Below are positions 22,199 to 36,322 of a stretch of 64,000 nucleotides of DNA, piece by piece. The translations under genes and the position numbers were made by a program. The notes beneath the pieces are model-generated. The model was not told the origin of the DNA. It saw only the letters and a list, made by a program, of their open reading frames with translations, and ran no database searches. This stretch comes from Dromiciops gliroides (Eukaryota; Chordata; Mammalia; Microbiotheria; Microbiotheriidae), in assembly GCF_019393635.1 (NCBI RefSeq), contig NC_057863.1:641574306-641638305 (forward strand), given 5' to 3'. The first letter of the stretch is position 1, and the number at the start of each line of letters is the position of its first letter.

Positions 22199-24600
22199 GC
22201 AGATATTTAATAAATTTTATTAACTGGATTTTGGACTGACTTTTTCTGACCAGAAGTCCCTTCGGTGACATCCCCAACCAGGGGTTATTTGTTTTTTCTT
22301 GAAAACCTCTGGAGAAGGGGAACATTTGGCACCTCTTCCCCAGCCTACTCCATTTGGGGACAGGCCTAATCTTTGGGGAGTTCTTCTTTAGGTCAAGCCT
22401 AAATCTTCAGCTCACCATTTATTCTCCAGAGCACAGAGGAGCCTCATGGAAGACAGTAGTTATCCCTCCCACATTTTAAAAAAATTAAATTCCATCAAAA
22501 TCTTTCTAATTTTGCCTCCAAGATTTCAGTCTTGAGGGCTCCCTGTCTGTCTCCCATACAGCTGCCTTTGATGCCTGCCCTCACACCACCCCTCAGCCTT
22601 CTCTTCAGGCTAAATGTCACCCATTTCCCCATCGAAGTCTGGCAGGCCCTGCTATCCAGGCCTCTTGCCATCCCTCTGGGATGTTTTCACCTCACCTTGG
22701 TCTTCCTCTGGATGTGGGCAGAGGAGGGCAGAGGGCAAAGGTACTATGGACTGTAGTGCCTCCCTCTTGGACACAGGGTATCCCTTGATGCAGTATGTAT
22801 GGGGCAGCATTGGCTCATTGGCTGCCATATTGGATCGTGGTCAACCTGCAGTGCTTTTCAGATAACTGTTGTCTTGCCACACCTTCCTTCTGTACTTTTG
22901 GAAGTTGATTGTTTGAACCCAATTGTAAGACTTTACATTTATCCCTCTTACGTTTTTTAAAATTAAGTTCTACCAGAATCCACTTTGGTCTTCAGGATTT
23001 CGTTACAAGAGCTTCATGCTCTTCTCAGGCATTTAGCATCTATCATTTAACCAAACTCTTTGAAACCTGATTTCCCCACATCTAGCGAGAACATTGTGCC
23101 ATACCCAGCTCTCCTCTCCTCTCTAAGGCAGAACTCTGTGGTGTAGGGATCTCTGCCTCCAAGATTTTGCAGCTACCAAGTGTCAGTTGGGATTCAAACC
23201 CGTGCCTCCTGACTGAATTCTCTGCTCTTGCTATGCTGCACTACCATACTCCAGTACTACCCAGTTACAGGTGGTATAAGAATTCTAGAAGGGTCAGCTC
23301 ACTGTGGGCCTGGCATGTTGAAGGCAGGAAGGAGGAAGGCAGGATTAGTAGGGAGAAGAGGGATGAGGTCTCCAGCTATGGAGAAATACAGAGCAAAGGT
23401 TCAGGAAGGAAAGAGAGAGGAGAGTGGCCCAGGAAGACGTCTGGCCTTCATGTATGTGGAATCCTCAGTTCTCTGGATCTGGGAGTTGTTTAATGCATTA
23501 GAGGACCCAAGGGGGAACTCCTTATTCAGGAATATAGAGGCAGTGCTGGGGGGGCCTCTCCAGGCTGGACTTGTTCTGCATGAACTGTCTGTAGTGTGCA
23601 CGCTCCTTGGGCCGCCAGGCGGGTCCCCATCATCCTAACATCAGTCTGTTTGCTTAGCTTTTCCCCTGGCCAGTCATGGCCTAGCCCTGGCCTAGGCTTT
23701 AAGCCCTTCTCAGGCCTCACCTCTCACGGTCCTTTGTAGCGCTTTGGTCTTCATCCCCCTCTGATCCTTGTTGTCTGAACCCACAAACTTTAAAACCCTG
23801 GAGGAGAAACTATGAACACCCCACTCTGTTACCACCTGATGATTCTGCAGTTTGGCGTTGGAAATGAAGTCTTTTTGAAGTGCCTGCTGTGTGACTGCCC
23901 CGTGCTAGACAATGTGGGAGGCATGAAATAAGTATGTGACTCACTTACCGCCCTCGGTTCAGTTTCACAAACATTACCAAGTGACTCCTGTGTGCCAGGC
24001 CCTGGAAGTACAAAACCAGCAGTGAAACAGGGCCTACCCCCTGCCCCGGAGCTTATGTCCTGTTGGGACAAATAGCATGTACACAGATAAAGAAATACAA
24101 AACATGTCACCCGTGGCCCAGCCTCCTCGTCACCAGACTTAACCAGGTCCAGTCTTTGGGTGCAGCCCCCACAAAATCATCTTTCTGATTTGTTTTGCCC
24201 CTACCCAGAGTTCCCTGGGAAATTAGCATATGTAGATAAGAAGAATCACAGATCTCATACAAGTACATGTGGTAATAAGGCATATTAGTTACAGGACAAC
24301 CTTTATTTTACTCCACAGAAAACATATAAAAGACTCATATGATCACCCCTTCTAGACCTTACCTCATCTTCTCCCACTGTCCCCTGCTTAGTTCCCTAGA
24401 CTCATGATGCCAACCTGTGGTTTGGACCCCCCTTGGAAAATAAACCAGTCTGGGGTTTGCTGGAGAGGTGAGTCCCACTCTTAGCCTAGGAATGGGGACC
24501 AGCTTCTAGCCTTCTCTGGTCTTGTAGCTGTGCACTTCCCAAGGCGAAGGACTATGTTTGGCACAACAGGAGGCACGTGGCAGGTGCTCAATAAAGCCCT
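22199..24600. other. Gene 2 intron, few recognisable features
   Basis: A diverged old repeat of the form AAGTGACTCCTGTGTGCCAGGCCCTGG lies at about 23970-24100. At 24530-24606 is an L2-like tail (GCAGGTGCTCAATAAAGCCCTGAATGATG). That tail sits about 100 bases before KRAB-A, as in gene 3. No exon seen. Confidence 0.4.
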
Positions 24601-24602
24601 GA

Positions 24603-24854
<252 letters not shown>

Positions 24855-25364
24855 TGAGGCTCAGAATCTGCCTTTAGGGCACCTTGATCACCTTGATTAT
24901 TGTTAACTATGGGCCTTCTGGAGATTATCTCTGTCCTTGGTATTGGGGTTCCAGGGCTATATTTTCCCAGTCCATTTGTGGCCCATCCATGAAGTATTTC
25001 TACTTCTGTTCCCAAGAAAAAGCCTTGTGCTTTGTAGAATTAGAACTGGCCAGATTAACTGGGCTGACCAGTAGACTATCTCCTCAGTATTCTCTTTCCC
25101 CGGGGTCCTTCCCAGTGAGGAGGCGTTTTCAAGGAGCAAACATCCTGCTTGGACAAACGAGCTCTTTGTCTCTGAACCCAGACAGTCTTCCAAGGAGCAC
25201 AGAGGTGCCCCTCTCCACCCCAACCCCTGTAGCTCCTTTGTCTCACCCCTCAGGCAATGTCCTCTCTTCCTCAGGGCCAGGGAGGGGGCTGACACTGAGC
25301 CCTCCCCTGACTCCCTTTCCTCTGAGCGTAAGCAGACACATCCCATTTCTCTTCCCATGAGCAG

Positions 25365-25454
25365 GGCTGGTCCAAGCCCAGCCTGAAATGGTCTCTCACC
25401 TGGAACGAGGGGACGAGCCATGGAGGCTGGAAGACCTCAGAGGCACCCGTCCAG
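25365..25454 (+). CDS. KRAB-B box exon, gene 2
   Basis: The exon is 90 bases long, between CCCATGAGCAG and GTGAGT, phase 1 to phase 1. It reads GLVQAQPEMVSHLERGDEPW and a short tail. The pattern is a normal B box with Gln-Pro-Glu in place of Lys-Pro-Asp. It lies only 527 bases after the A box. Confidence 0.9.
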
Positions 25455-25948
25455 GTGAGTAAGTGAAAAATCCAGGGAGATGGTCAGTACTGAGATAGCA
25501 GCTTGTCAGGGAGGGTCTGCACCTTAAAGGGCTGGAGGGGTGGGGGGGACTCTGCTCAGGGTCCCTGAGCCCTGGTATGAGTGTAGTCATGGGCTGAAGT
25601 GAACATAAAGGTATCTTTATCTCCTCTTCTGTCCTCTCATTCCTTAGGCTCATCTCTCCCCCTCAACATCCCCCCTCTTCAGCAACTTCCTCATGTACCT
25701 GGACCACACTCCCACAGCCATCATTCCCCAAACCGGACAAGTCAGGCTCTTGTCACAGATTCACCCTCTCTGCCATTAACATCACAGCTTCCCCCATTTT
25801 AAAAAATAAAACAGACTCGGTTACCTCTTTTTCCTTCTTCCTTCTGTCTAACCATGGGAATGGATTCCTGTACTCCCTGCCTCCCAGACCCCTTTCCTAA
25901 TACCCTGCCTCAGCCTGGTCTCCATCTTCACCGCTTTGTTGAAACTGT

Positions 25949-26480
25949 TGTGGCGAGTAAAACTATATGTGATTGCCCTATAATTGTCCCAAGTGTTAGG
26001 GAATTTAGCTAGGATTTATAATATATTTGTTACTTAGAAATTAGAGGCTACTGTACCCATTTGGGGCATTAAGCATTTATTAAAGCATATTAAATATTAG
26101 TAAAGAGCATGCACATGGCTCTGAAAGATAGGGAAGAGAAGAGAGAGAAAAGAGAAAACGGGGATCCCTAGTGGTCTGCGTCTGCTCTCACCAAGTTCTC
26201 GGGCCCAAGAGAGAGCTCAGCAAACATAAGCTCTCTGAGGGAAGCCAGAGAGGCGGCCCTCACACACTGCTTAAAGCTAATTGGCTAGCATCATACAAAT
26301 CTATTGGTCGTGCTGATGTCAGAGCCCAGAGAACAGATCCTCTTGTGGAAACAGGGCTTTCAGGTGGGTGTGGTTTTAAATGAGGTAACTTCCAGACTCT
26401 GGGCTGGCCTTAAGAAAGGTCAGTCCAGGCTTTCTCAGAGGAGGCCTCTGGGAGTCCCAAAACCCCATTATTTTCTCACA
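25949..26480 (-). mobile_element. Solo LTR A of an endogenous retrovirus-type element
   Basis: The ends are TG...CA and the exact 4-base target duplication CTGT (25945-25948, 26481-26484) flanks it. A CCAAT complement near 26280 and an AATAAA complement near 26076 suggest minus orientation. A 4-base duplication fits class I (ERV1) elements. No coding region is attached. Confidence 0.8.
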
Positions 26481-27473
26481 CTGTTCTTGTCAAGGTGATC
26501 CTTGTCAGGCCTGCCCAGACCTCTCAGTTTTTGTCCTCCTGGACACTTGATAATATTGGGCTGGTCCTCTCTTCTCCACTGGCCTGTGTAACACTCAATC
26601 TGCTGGGCCTCTTTCTGCTACTCTCCATCGGTACATTTGAATTCAAGGTGTTGACCCTATGGAGGCCATTCCTGACCTTGTAGTTACTATTCCTGGATCT
26701 ACATTGGGGTCCCCTGGATTCAGGCAGGAGAGGCCTTTCCCCAGGTGAGACCTGAGAGAAGAGACACAGACTGTTGTGTCTATACAAGCTTCTGTGTTGT
26801 AATGAAGTGAGTTTTATTTTTGTTATTTTTTTATCGTAACAAATACTGAAATAAACTGAGGAATAGATTCCTGAAGAGAACTGTAACTTTAGATTGCACA
26901 CAAATGTTGAAGTAGACATTTGCAACAATATTGTTCTATACACACATATAAACTTTAATCACATAATAACAAGAACAGCTGATTTACTCTCTGTCCCCAT
27001 CCCAGCTCTTCCATCTTTACTTTTTTTTGTACAATAGTTCTTCATAGCTTGTGGCTGTGTGTTTTTTTTTAAGTTGTAGTAAATATTTAGTTCTTTTCAT
27101 TCATTCTTTCTTTGCTCAGCCTCATTTTGTCTTTTCTGGTTTCTCTATATATATTCATATGTGTCATTTTAATAGTATAAGAATATCCCATCATAGTAGT
27201 GTATTTAGTCTAGCATTGCCTAACTATTCAATATACAGGTTATGTCCAGGGTTGTCCTATTACAAGAAAAGCAGCTAAGAATATTTTTATAGAGATGGAG
27301 GTGTTTCCTTTTAATATCATTTTCATGACTCAGTGCTTGTTGTGGGATCATGGGCAAAAGGTGAAGTATGTCTTATAAGCCTTATTGCATATTGTCACGT
27401 TATCTTCCAAAACAATTACACTGATTATCCAAGTCCATCAGGAGCCCATGTAATTAGTGTACCTATTTCCCTC

Positions 27474-28038
27474 TGTGGAGAATAAAATTATTTGTGGGCG
27501 CCCTATTTCTGTCCCAAGTTTAGGGAAAATTAGCTGGGATTCTAATACTTTGCTACTTAGAAATTAGAGGTTACTGCACCAGTTTGGGGAGCATTAAGCA
27601 TTTATTAAAACATTAAATATTAGTAAAGAGAGCACACATGGCTCTGAAAGATAAGAAAGCCTAGCTAGGATCTAGGGGGGGAGAGAGAAAATGGTCCCGC
27701 CTGCTCTCTCCAAGTTCCTGGGCCAAGAGAGCGAGTCACTGTGTAAGCTTCCTGCAGCCGGAGGAGAACTCGCTCTTGTACATCGCTCAAAGCTAATTGG
27801 CTAGCATCATCTGCATCTCTTGGTTTACTGGATTTGAGGGTAGTCCGGTGCACTAAGAGCCCATGCCGGAGCATAGAGCTCTCCAAGGGGAAAAACCTTC
27901 AGGTAGGTGTAGTTGTAACCTCTGTTCAGAGTCCAAGGCCCCACTTGGCTAACTCTGGGCCAGTCTTAAAAGGTCGGGCAATTAGGCCCTCAAGTGAGGG
28001 GGTCTCTGGGAGCCCCAAAACCCCATTATTTTCTCACG
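27474..28038 (-). mobile_element. Solo LTR B, same family as LTR A
   Basis: It is 565 bases, clearly homologous to LTR A from TGTGG to ATTTTCTCAC, with end CG instead of CA. Its own 4-base target duplication CCTC (27470-27473 and 28039-28042) shows an independent insertion, here into an L1 fragment. Confidence 0.8.
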
Positions 28039-28311
28039 CCTCCAGTCCCACCAACATTGAGTTTTATTATTTTGACTATCTCTGCCAATTTGATGAGCAT
28101 GGTGGTAACTCGAAGCGGTTCTAATTTATATTTCTTTACTATAGAGATTTTACCATTTCAAGTGATTGTTGATTTACATTTCTTCTTTCGAGAATTGTCT
28201 GTTCATACCCTTGAACTATTTGTCTAGTTGAATGAACATTCATTGCTCTTGAAAGTTTGTATCCATTCCTTATAGATTCTGGATGTCAGGTTTTTATCAT
28301 AAATCTTTTTC

Positions 28312-28464
28312 TTTTTCTTTTTTTTTTAAGTGAGGCAACTGGGGTTAAGTGACTTGCCCAGGGTCACACAGCTAGTAAGTGTTAAGTGTCTGAGACCGGA
28401 TTTGAACTCAGGTCCTCCTGAATCCAGGGCCGGTGCTCTATCCACTGCACCACCTAGCTGCCCC
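28312..28464 (-). mobile_element. Short SINE inside L1 fragment
   Basis: Flanked by TATCATAAATCTTTTT (28296-28311) and TATCATAAATATTTTT (from 28465). Confidence 0.92.
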
Positions 28465-29438
28465 TATCATAAATATTTTTGACAAACTTTTTCCCCCACT
28501 TTAATTGTTTTGTTTTAAATTTGGCTATATTGCTTTTGTTGTGCAACCTCCTTTAATGGGACTAAATCTCTTTTGTCTCTAATTTCTCCCTTTTGTTTGA
28601 TGTATAATAATTTTTTTCTTCTCCTTGAGATAAAAAATGTTATTTTTCCCCTTCTATCCATTTATATTTAGATTGTTGACCCATCTGAAATTTAGTATAG
28701 TAGTTTGTGTGAGGAGTGGGACTAAACTCATTTTCTGTCATGCCATTTGCTGATTTTTTTCAGCTGTTTGGATTAAATAAAATTTCCCTAGTGTTTAGAA
28801 TCATCAAACACTAATCTCTTACATTTATTTGTTTTTTTCTGGGTTCTCTTTGGCTTTGTTGAGCTATTTTTAAAAATCCAATACTAGAGAATTTTGTGTA
28901 ATTACTACTTTAAGGCATGTTTTGAAATCTGGTGGGGCTGTTTCCTTTTTATCAGTTTTTTCTATGGCTCCTCATGATGCTTTTCCCCACTTGATTTTTG
29001 CATATAAAGTTTATTAGCTCTGTGCTCTTTATAGTATAGGAAAAAACTCTAAAACTGAGTTAACCACTTCCTAGGATACTAAGGAGTAAAATTTTTAAAA
29101 ATGCATTCATTTTCTGGATCTCCACTTTGTCCATTCCCCAGGTATGTGCAAGGCACTGTGTCAGCTGCTACTCATAGACAAAAACAACATTGTCCTTGCC
29201 CTCAAGAAGCTTACATTTCTTTCTTTTATGGAGAACACTTCAGCTTTTTTACTCAAAGTATTTGCAGACATTGATGGGCTACTCATTCTGCAGGACTGCA
29301 GCCTTCTGGGAAGCCAGTCAATGCTAGAAGTCCTCAGGTGGCTTCTTACTGATAACTCCCCTGATTGGGCCATCTTACTCAACTCATCCAGTGCTTTATC
29401 ATGGGCTTTGGAATAAAAGCTCCATCTTTAATCTCTTT

Positions 29439-29595
29439 CTTTCTTTTTTTTTTTTTTTTGGCGGGGCAATGAGGGTTAAGTGACTTGCCCAGGGTCACAC
29501 AGCTAGTAAGTGTCAAGTGTCTGAAGCTGGATTTGAACTCAGGTACTCCTGAATCCAGGGACGGTGCTTTAACCACTGCACTACCTAGCTGCCCT
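29439..29595 (-). mobile_element. Short SINE, minus strand
   Basis: It carries a T16 tail and ends AGCTGCCC; CTTTAATCTC and CTTTAATTTC flank it. Confidence 0.9.
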
Positions 29596-29599
29596 GCCT

Positions 29600-30350
29600 T
29601 TAATTTCAAGGAAGATTTTTCCTACATCTCCTATTCCTTGATCTTTTTTCTTCTAGGTCAGAAACAAGAAAAAAAAAGGAGAAAAGCTAATCCTCCTTTC
29701 TTTCCCTGACTGATAAGACCCCTCCACCCCCTGGCCTAGTCATGAAGAAATTACTCCCAAGGCTCCTTCACCCCTTCAGTGCCTCAGTCTCCCTTCCAAG
29801 TGAGCATTCCTGGAAGGACCCTGTTAAGGGAGCTTTGTCTGGCTCCCTGACCAAAGCTGGTTTTACTCCTCTGATCACTTAAATGCATTTTGAACAGGAA
29901 AGATTGGGTGGTTTTCTGCCTCACCCTTTTAATTCCTTTTTGTCTTCTTCCCTCATTATCCTAATAATGGAGGATAAGGGTCTTCAAGACCCTTTCTTTT
30001 GCTCAGTTCACTGGACATTCCACATCCTCAGGAAGTCATTTCAACTCTCTCTTCTGCCTCTGATAATCTTCAGTCCTAACTCCATTTTTTTTCTTGCCTT
30101 TAGGATCCTCCCCTTGGGTGACTCATTTAATGCTTCCAAAACCAGGCACAATTCCCCGTTTCTGTCCCTCATTCTAATCTTTTAATCTCCTTGGTAGAAA
30201 AGCATGGAATCACGTAACTGCCTTGCCCACAGGCAAGTGACTCCTTGTTGTCTACCAAAGCAAGGCTAAACTATCATACCCATTTTCTCTGGCACCTTAT
30301 CTTTGCTTTTCTTTTTAATGTTTACCCATTGATTTATTGATTGGCCCTAA
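29600..30350. other. Gene 2 intron, no clear feature
   Basis: An open frame at 29883-30185 has hydrophobic low-information content and no recognisable domain. No repeat assigned. Confidence 0.35.
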
Positions 30351-30452
30351 TGTGGACAAGTAACATGGCCTATAGGAAAGCACACTGAGCTCAAAATCAG
30401 AGGACTTGAGTTTAAATATAGCCTCTGCTACTTTCTCTTTTTTTCAACATTT

Positions 30453-30587
30453 TTTTTTGGCCAGGCAATGAGTGACTTGCCCAGGGTCACACAGCTAGTA
30501 AGTGTCAAGTGTCTGAAGCTGGATTTGAACTCAGGTCCTCCTGAATCCAGGGCTGGTGCTCTATCCACTGAGCCACCTAGCTGCCCC
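30453..30587 (-). mobile_element. Short SINE with small internal deletion
   Basis: CAACATTT occurs at 30445-30452 and 30588-30595. The GGTTA of the tail-proximal block is lost (CAATGAGTGACTTG). Confidence 0.88.
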
Positions 30588-30588
30588 C

Positions 30589-30800
30589 AACATTTATTTT
30601 TTAAATAACATTTTGAGTTCCAGATTTTTCTCCCTCCCTCACCTCTCTCCAGACAGCAAGCAATCTAATAGAGGTTACATTTGTGTGATCATGTAAAGCA
30701 TGTTGCTACACCCTTTCTTGTTTGCAGGCTTATGGCCTACTTTTCCCTTCATCCGTACCTTTATTGGGGCTGTGACTCCTCTTTCCATCTGTTTGGTTTT
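30589..30800 (-). mobile_element. L1-like fragment
   Basis: It shares ATTTTGAGTTCCAGATTTTTCTCCCTCCCTC with the fragment at 10850-11010. Confidence 0.4.
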
Positions 30801-30875
30801 TTTTTATGCTTTGTATTTTCACATTCCTTTTATTTCTGAATATGGCCCCCCCCCCCTTACCAAGTAAGCCTTCTG

Positions 30876-31029
30876 GGTTTTTTTGTTTGTTTGTTTGTTT
30901 AGTTGGTTTTTGTTTTTTGGGGTTTTTATGGGGCAGTGAGGGATAAATGACTTGTCCAGAGTCACATAGCTAGTATCAAGTGTCTGAGGCTGAATTTGAA
31001 CTCAGGTCCTCCTGAATCTAGCTGCCCCT
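30876..31029 (-). mobile_element. Short SINE lacking its middle head
   Basis: AGCCTTCTG flanks it (30867-30875, 31031-31039). The segment between CTGAATC and TAGCTGCCCC is deleted. Confidence 0.85.
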
Positions 31030-32190
31030 TAGCCTTCTGTTTTTAACAAAAGGTAGAAAAGCCAACTGGCCCATCAGCCCTGTCTGACAGTGTGCAACAT
31101 TACACAAACACATACACACACACACACAGATAGGATCTACTTATGGGGGAGGGAAACCCAAGGACAGGAGGTTCAGGGAAAGTGTCAGTCGAGGTATCTG
31201 TTAGAGAAGTGGATAGCTCCTCTTAGATCCCTTCAAGAGAAGGGATGGACACAAAGATGTCAAGGAGGCAGAACTGATTAGATATGAGAGATGAATGGGA
31301 GTCAAAGGTGATTCCTGGGTTGTAAACCCAAGTGACTTGCAAGGGTGGGGGCCCCTTACCTAAGATAGGGATGCTTCAGAGGATGGCTGGGGAAATAGAG
31401 CTCAGTTTTAGACATGTGGAATCTGAGGTGGCCCCAGGACATCTAGGCATGTCAAGCAGGCAGCTGGAGGTGGGGAGTTGTAGCTCAGAAAAGAGAGGAG
31501 GCCTGGGTGTATAGATGTAAACATCATCTGCTTAAGGATGATCATTGAGTCCACTGGAGCTGAGATTGACAAAAAAGTGTAAGATAAAAAAGAAAGAGGA
31601 GGGAGCCCAGGGTGGAGCCCTAGGCTGCACGCACTTTGTGTAGGGGACAGGATATGGATGATAAACTGGCAAAAGGAGCAGAGAGGCTATTCTGATGGCC
31701 AGGAAGCAAACTATGCCGGACCAGGGTCTGTAACGTCAGATACTGCAGAGAAGTCAAGAAGGCTGAGCACTGAGAAAGAGGCCCATGGCTTGAGGAGTGA
31801 AGAAATTTTTGGTGGCATTGCCACTAATGGTTTCCAATAAAGTGGTAGGGAGAGAAGCCAGCTTACAAGGGGTTGGGAGGTGAAAATTTGGAGGCAATGA
31901 GTGTACACAGCATTTTCTAGGAGTATGGCTTGGAAAGCAAAGAGAGGTGAGGATCAGTCTGTAGAACCTGAGCAGCACTCTGAAAGGCCATCTCCCCTAA
32001 ACCCAGCCTGCTCCTCCCACTGATGCATACTCTCATCTTTCACATGATCCCACCATGGCTAAACTCATCCTCCAGTGACCATTCCCACCATTCTTCTCCT
32101 GGGCCAAGCTGCCTATGGCCCAGGGCTGCAGGGAGAAAAAAAAGCATGCCCCAGATCTCACAGGGCATATGCATAAATGTGAATCATTAG
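31030..32190. other. Gene 2 intron with a possible ancient interspersed repeat
   Basis: A short (CA)n lies near 31105-31130. From about 31180 to 31920 the text (CTCAGTTTTAGACATGTGGAATCTGAGGTG, GGCAGCTGGAGGTGGGGAG) resembles an old mammal-wide interspersed repeat. I cannot name the family. Confidence 0.4.
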
Positions 32191-32194
32191 CTCC

Positions 32195-33698
<1,504 letters not shown>

Positions 33699-33769
33699 GG
33701 CTTGTTGAGAAAAGCTTAGGCCAAACTCATCTCTTTATCAAATAGCCAAGCACCAAACTCTCACCAGCT

Positions 33770-34775
33770 GTGGCACCTCTGCCAGCCTCCAGTCTCACAT
33801 CTCCAATGGCCTTTCAGACATCTCAAACAAGACGTCCAGTAGACATCTGAAATCACTGTGTCCAAAAATGACCTCATCATCTTTACCCTGGACTCTTCCC
33901 GCCTCCTACCTTCCCTGTCACTGTAGAGGACAACACCACCCTCCTAGTGCCTCAGGCTTCCAGCCGAGGATGGCTCTTCACTCCCTCTCACCCCTCCCCA
34001 TATCCAAGCTCTTGCCAAGGCCTCTAATTTTACCTTTTCAGCATCCCTTCTCTCCTCTGACATAGCCACCCGCCTTTTATAAGCCCCCACCACCTCACAC
34101 CTGGATTATGTCAATAGTCTGGGGGCGGGGGGGAGGCTGCCTGCCTCTAGTCTCTCCCCACTTCAGTCCATCCTCCATACAGCCGCCAAAATGATTTTCC
34201 TAAAGTACAGATCAACCGTATCGCCATCCCACTAGGTGAACTCCGGTGGCCTCCAGGAGCAAACACGAAATGTTCTGTTTGGCCGTCAGCGTCGTTCATA
34301 ACCTAGCTCCCTCCCTCCACCTTTCCAGTCTTCTTGTGCCCTAGTCCCCAACACATTCTCTTCAATCCAGTGACACTGGCCTGCTTGCTGTTCCATGAAC
34401 AAGACAAAAGATTCTCCATGTCTCAGCTCTTGGCATTCTCTCTAGCTGTCCCCTCTGCCTGGAACACTCTCCCTCTGCTTGGACTACTGACCTCCCTGGC
34501 TTCCCACCTAAAATCCCACTTTCTATAGGAAGCCTTTTCCTAGTCCATCTTGATTCCAGTGCCTTCCCTCTGTCAATTGTTTCCTATTTATCTTGTACAA
34601 AGCTTGCTTTGTGTATATTTGTTTGCTTGTTGTCTCCCCCCCCCCTTAGATTGTAAGCTCCTTGAGGGCAGGGCCTCTCTTTTGCCTTTTTGTATCCCCA
34701 GCCCTTAGCACAGTGCCTGGCACACAGTAGGCATTTAATAGATGTTTCTTTGTTGATTGATTATAAAAGGGTTTT
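33770..34775 (+). mobile_element. L2 LINE 3' end, about 1 kb
   Basis: The sequence follows the L2 layout: GTCCAAAAATGACCTCATCATC, then TCTGCCTGGAACACTCT, TTGTAAGCTCCTTGAGGGCAGGG, and GCACAGTGCCTGGCACACAGTAGG with the final TTGATTGAT. It lies directly after the gene 2 stop and may form its 3' UTR. Confidence 0.8.
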
Positions 34776-35825
34776 CCCCTTTATTTTTCCTCTTCCCCTT
34801 AGACTCCTCCACCAGGAGTCAGTCACATCCTCAAAACTTGTAAGATGCCAAGTCTGTGATGTCAAATAACAGCCACCTGGGGCACTTTCCTGAAGAAATC
34901 CGTTGGCTAAAACCACAAACAAGTTTTAAACACACATACAGAATGCTTTTTCAAGCAAAGCAACTAAAGAAATAGCTGGTTGGGACAGTGAACCTGTGAA
35001 CTTTCTTTGATTCTATCACTAGCCTCAGCTCTCTTCCTGGCCTAACACCCACAACCAGCACATGAGTTTGGTTTAAAAAAAAAAAGGAAGGAAGGAAATC
35101 TCACACACACACACATACACACACATGCCCCTACATCTTTAAACTCATCCCAAGCTTATCTTGATTTTAGCATCCTTGCAGCCTGGGTGTTCCTAGGGCT
35201 TAGTTCCTTCCTTAGCACTTCCCTTCTCTCTGCTGGCTGTTTTAGAATAGCTGGAGGTGACTCTAGACTCACCATCCCATTACCTGCATGGGCACACTGG
35301 ACACAGAGCCAGCCTCAGTGTCAAGCAGACCAAGATTCAGGTCCACTTCTGACACTTAACAGGCCATGGTGCCCTAGGAAGTTCACTTCTTTGTGACCCA
35401 GAAAATTCTATGAGACTATTGAGTTTCTAAACAGTTGGCAGTCTACATTGGTGGAGGGGTTTTCTTCCTCAAGAGTTTTCTATGCCAGTGAAATCTCATT
35501 TCAGGAAAAATTATAGGGGGGAAAAATTAGGGTGATCCTGAAAACAATTTGTTTATTTTGTCATATAAGTAAGAACAAGGAGCCCTGGGAAAGACTAAAC
35601 CACCCAAGGGCAATTTCAGTGACTATCTCCTTTACCCAGTCTCGAGACCTATCCAGAGAAGCCCTTGCTTAAGTCTGTAGGATCATTGATAATTAGGGTG
35701 ATTCACAGACATCAATCAGAGCTCCTGCCTTAGTCCCCTCCAGAAATGACCATTATGAGAGCAGTAGGAGTGGGACTTTCCAGCCCAGACTTCAGAGAAT
35801 GGCTCTGATGGGTAGACGTTGTTGC
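34776..35825. other. Intergenic, mostly unassigned
   Basis: A (AC)n microsatellite lies at 35104-35128. The 63 bases at 34947-35009 have an inverted near-copy at 36261-36322. No gene seen. Confidence 0.45.
34947..35009 (+). repeat. Arm 1 of a distant inverted repeat
   Basis: Reverse complement of 36261-36322 with two visible mismatches. It is not part of any interspersed repeat I recognise. Confidence 0.85.
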
Positions 35826-36061
35826 TGGGTCATGACCCAGTCTTTGTGCGACCATTCAAAGTCTTCTTGGCAAAAACACAGGAGTGGTTTGCCATTTCCT
35901 TTTCCCACTCATTTTACAGATAAAGACTTGAGGCAAACAGGGTGAAGTGACTTGCCTAGGATCACACAGCTAGTAAGTGTCTGAAGCTGGATTTGAACGC
36001 AAGAAGATGAGTCATTGATTCCAAGATCAGTGCTCTATCTACTGGGCCATCTAGCTATCCT
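35826..36061 (-). mobile_element. Long SINE, minus strand
   Basis: It carries TCATGACCCAGTCTTTGTG (tail complement), GGAGTGGTTTGCCATTTCC and the body to CATCTAGCTATCC. Confidence 0.8.
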
Positions 36062-36088
36062 TAAATAATATTTGTAAATAAATAATAT

Positions 36089-36240
36089 TTGATTTCCAAT
36101 TCTTTGCCATCACAAAGAGAGCTGCTAGAATTATTTTTGTACATGCAGGTCCTTTTCTCTTTTGGGGATATAGATCTAGTAGTGGTATTACTGGGTCTTT
36201 CTGTAGAATGGTTGGATCAGTTCACAACTCCACCAACAAT
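36089..36240 (-). repeat. Internal L1 slice, near-identical to 37828-38025
   Basis: It matches 37828-38025 with one mismatch and one internal gap of about 48 bases. It has no LINE end or A-tail. AT-rich near-repeats (AATAATATTTGTAAAT / AATAATATTGTAAAT) flank it. Confidence 0.85.
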
Positions 36241-36260
36241 AATATTGTAAATAATATTTC

Positions 36261-36322
36261 AAGGAAAGTTCACAGATTCACTGTCCCAACCAGCTATTTC
36301 TTTAGTTGCTTTGCTTGAAAAA
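36261..36322 (-). repeat. Arm 2 of a distant inverted repeat
   Basis: Inverted near-copy of 34947-35009, beginning 20 bases after the L1 slice. Confidence 0.85.

Larger units (their letters stand above)
26960..29090 (-). mobile_element. L1 LINE 3' region, interrupted by LTR B and a SINE
   Basis: Read backwards this resembles the end of L1 ORF2 and its 3' flank. It carries the stretch CTGTTCATACCCTTGAACTATTTGTC. It continues across the LTR at 27474-28038 and the SINE at 28312-28464. No long frame survives, so it is heavily decayed. Confidence 0.6.

Noticed and set aside
25949-28038. A provirus bounded by two LTRs
   Set aside because: The two LTRs have different target duplications, and the DNA between them is intron and L1, without retroviral genes.
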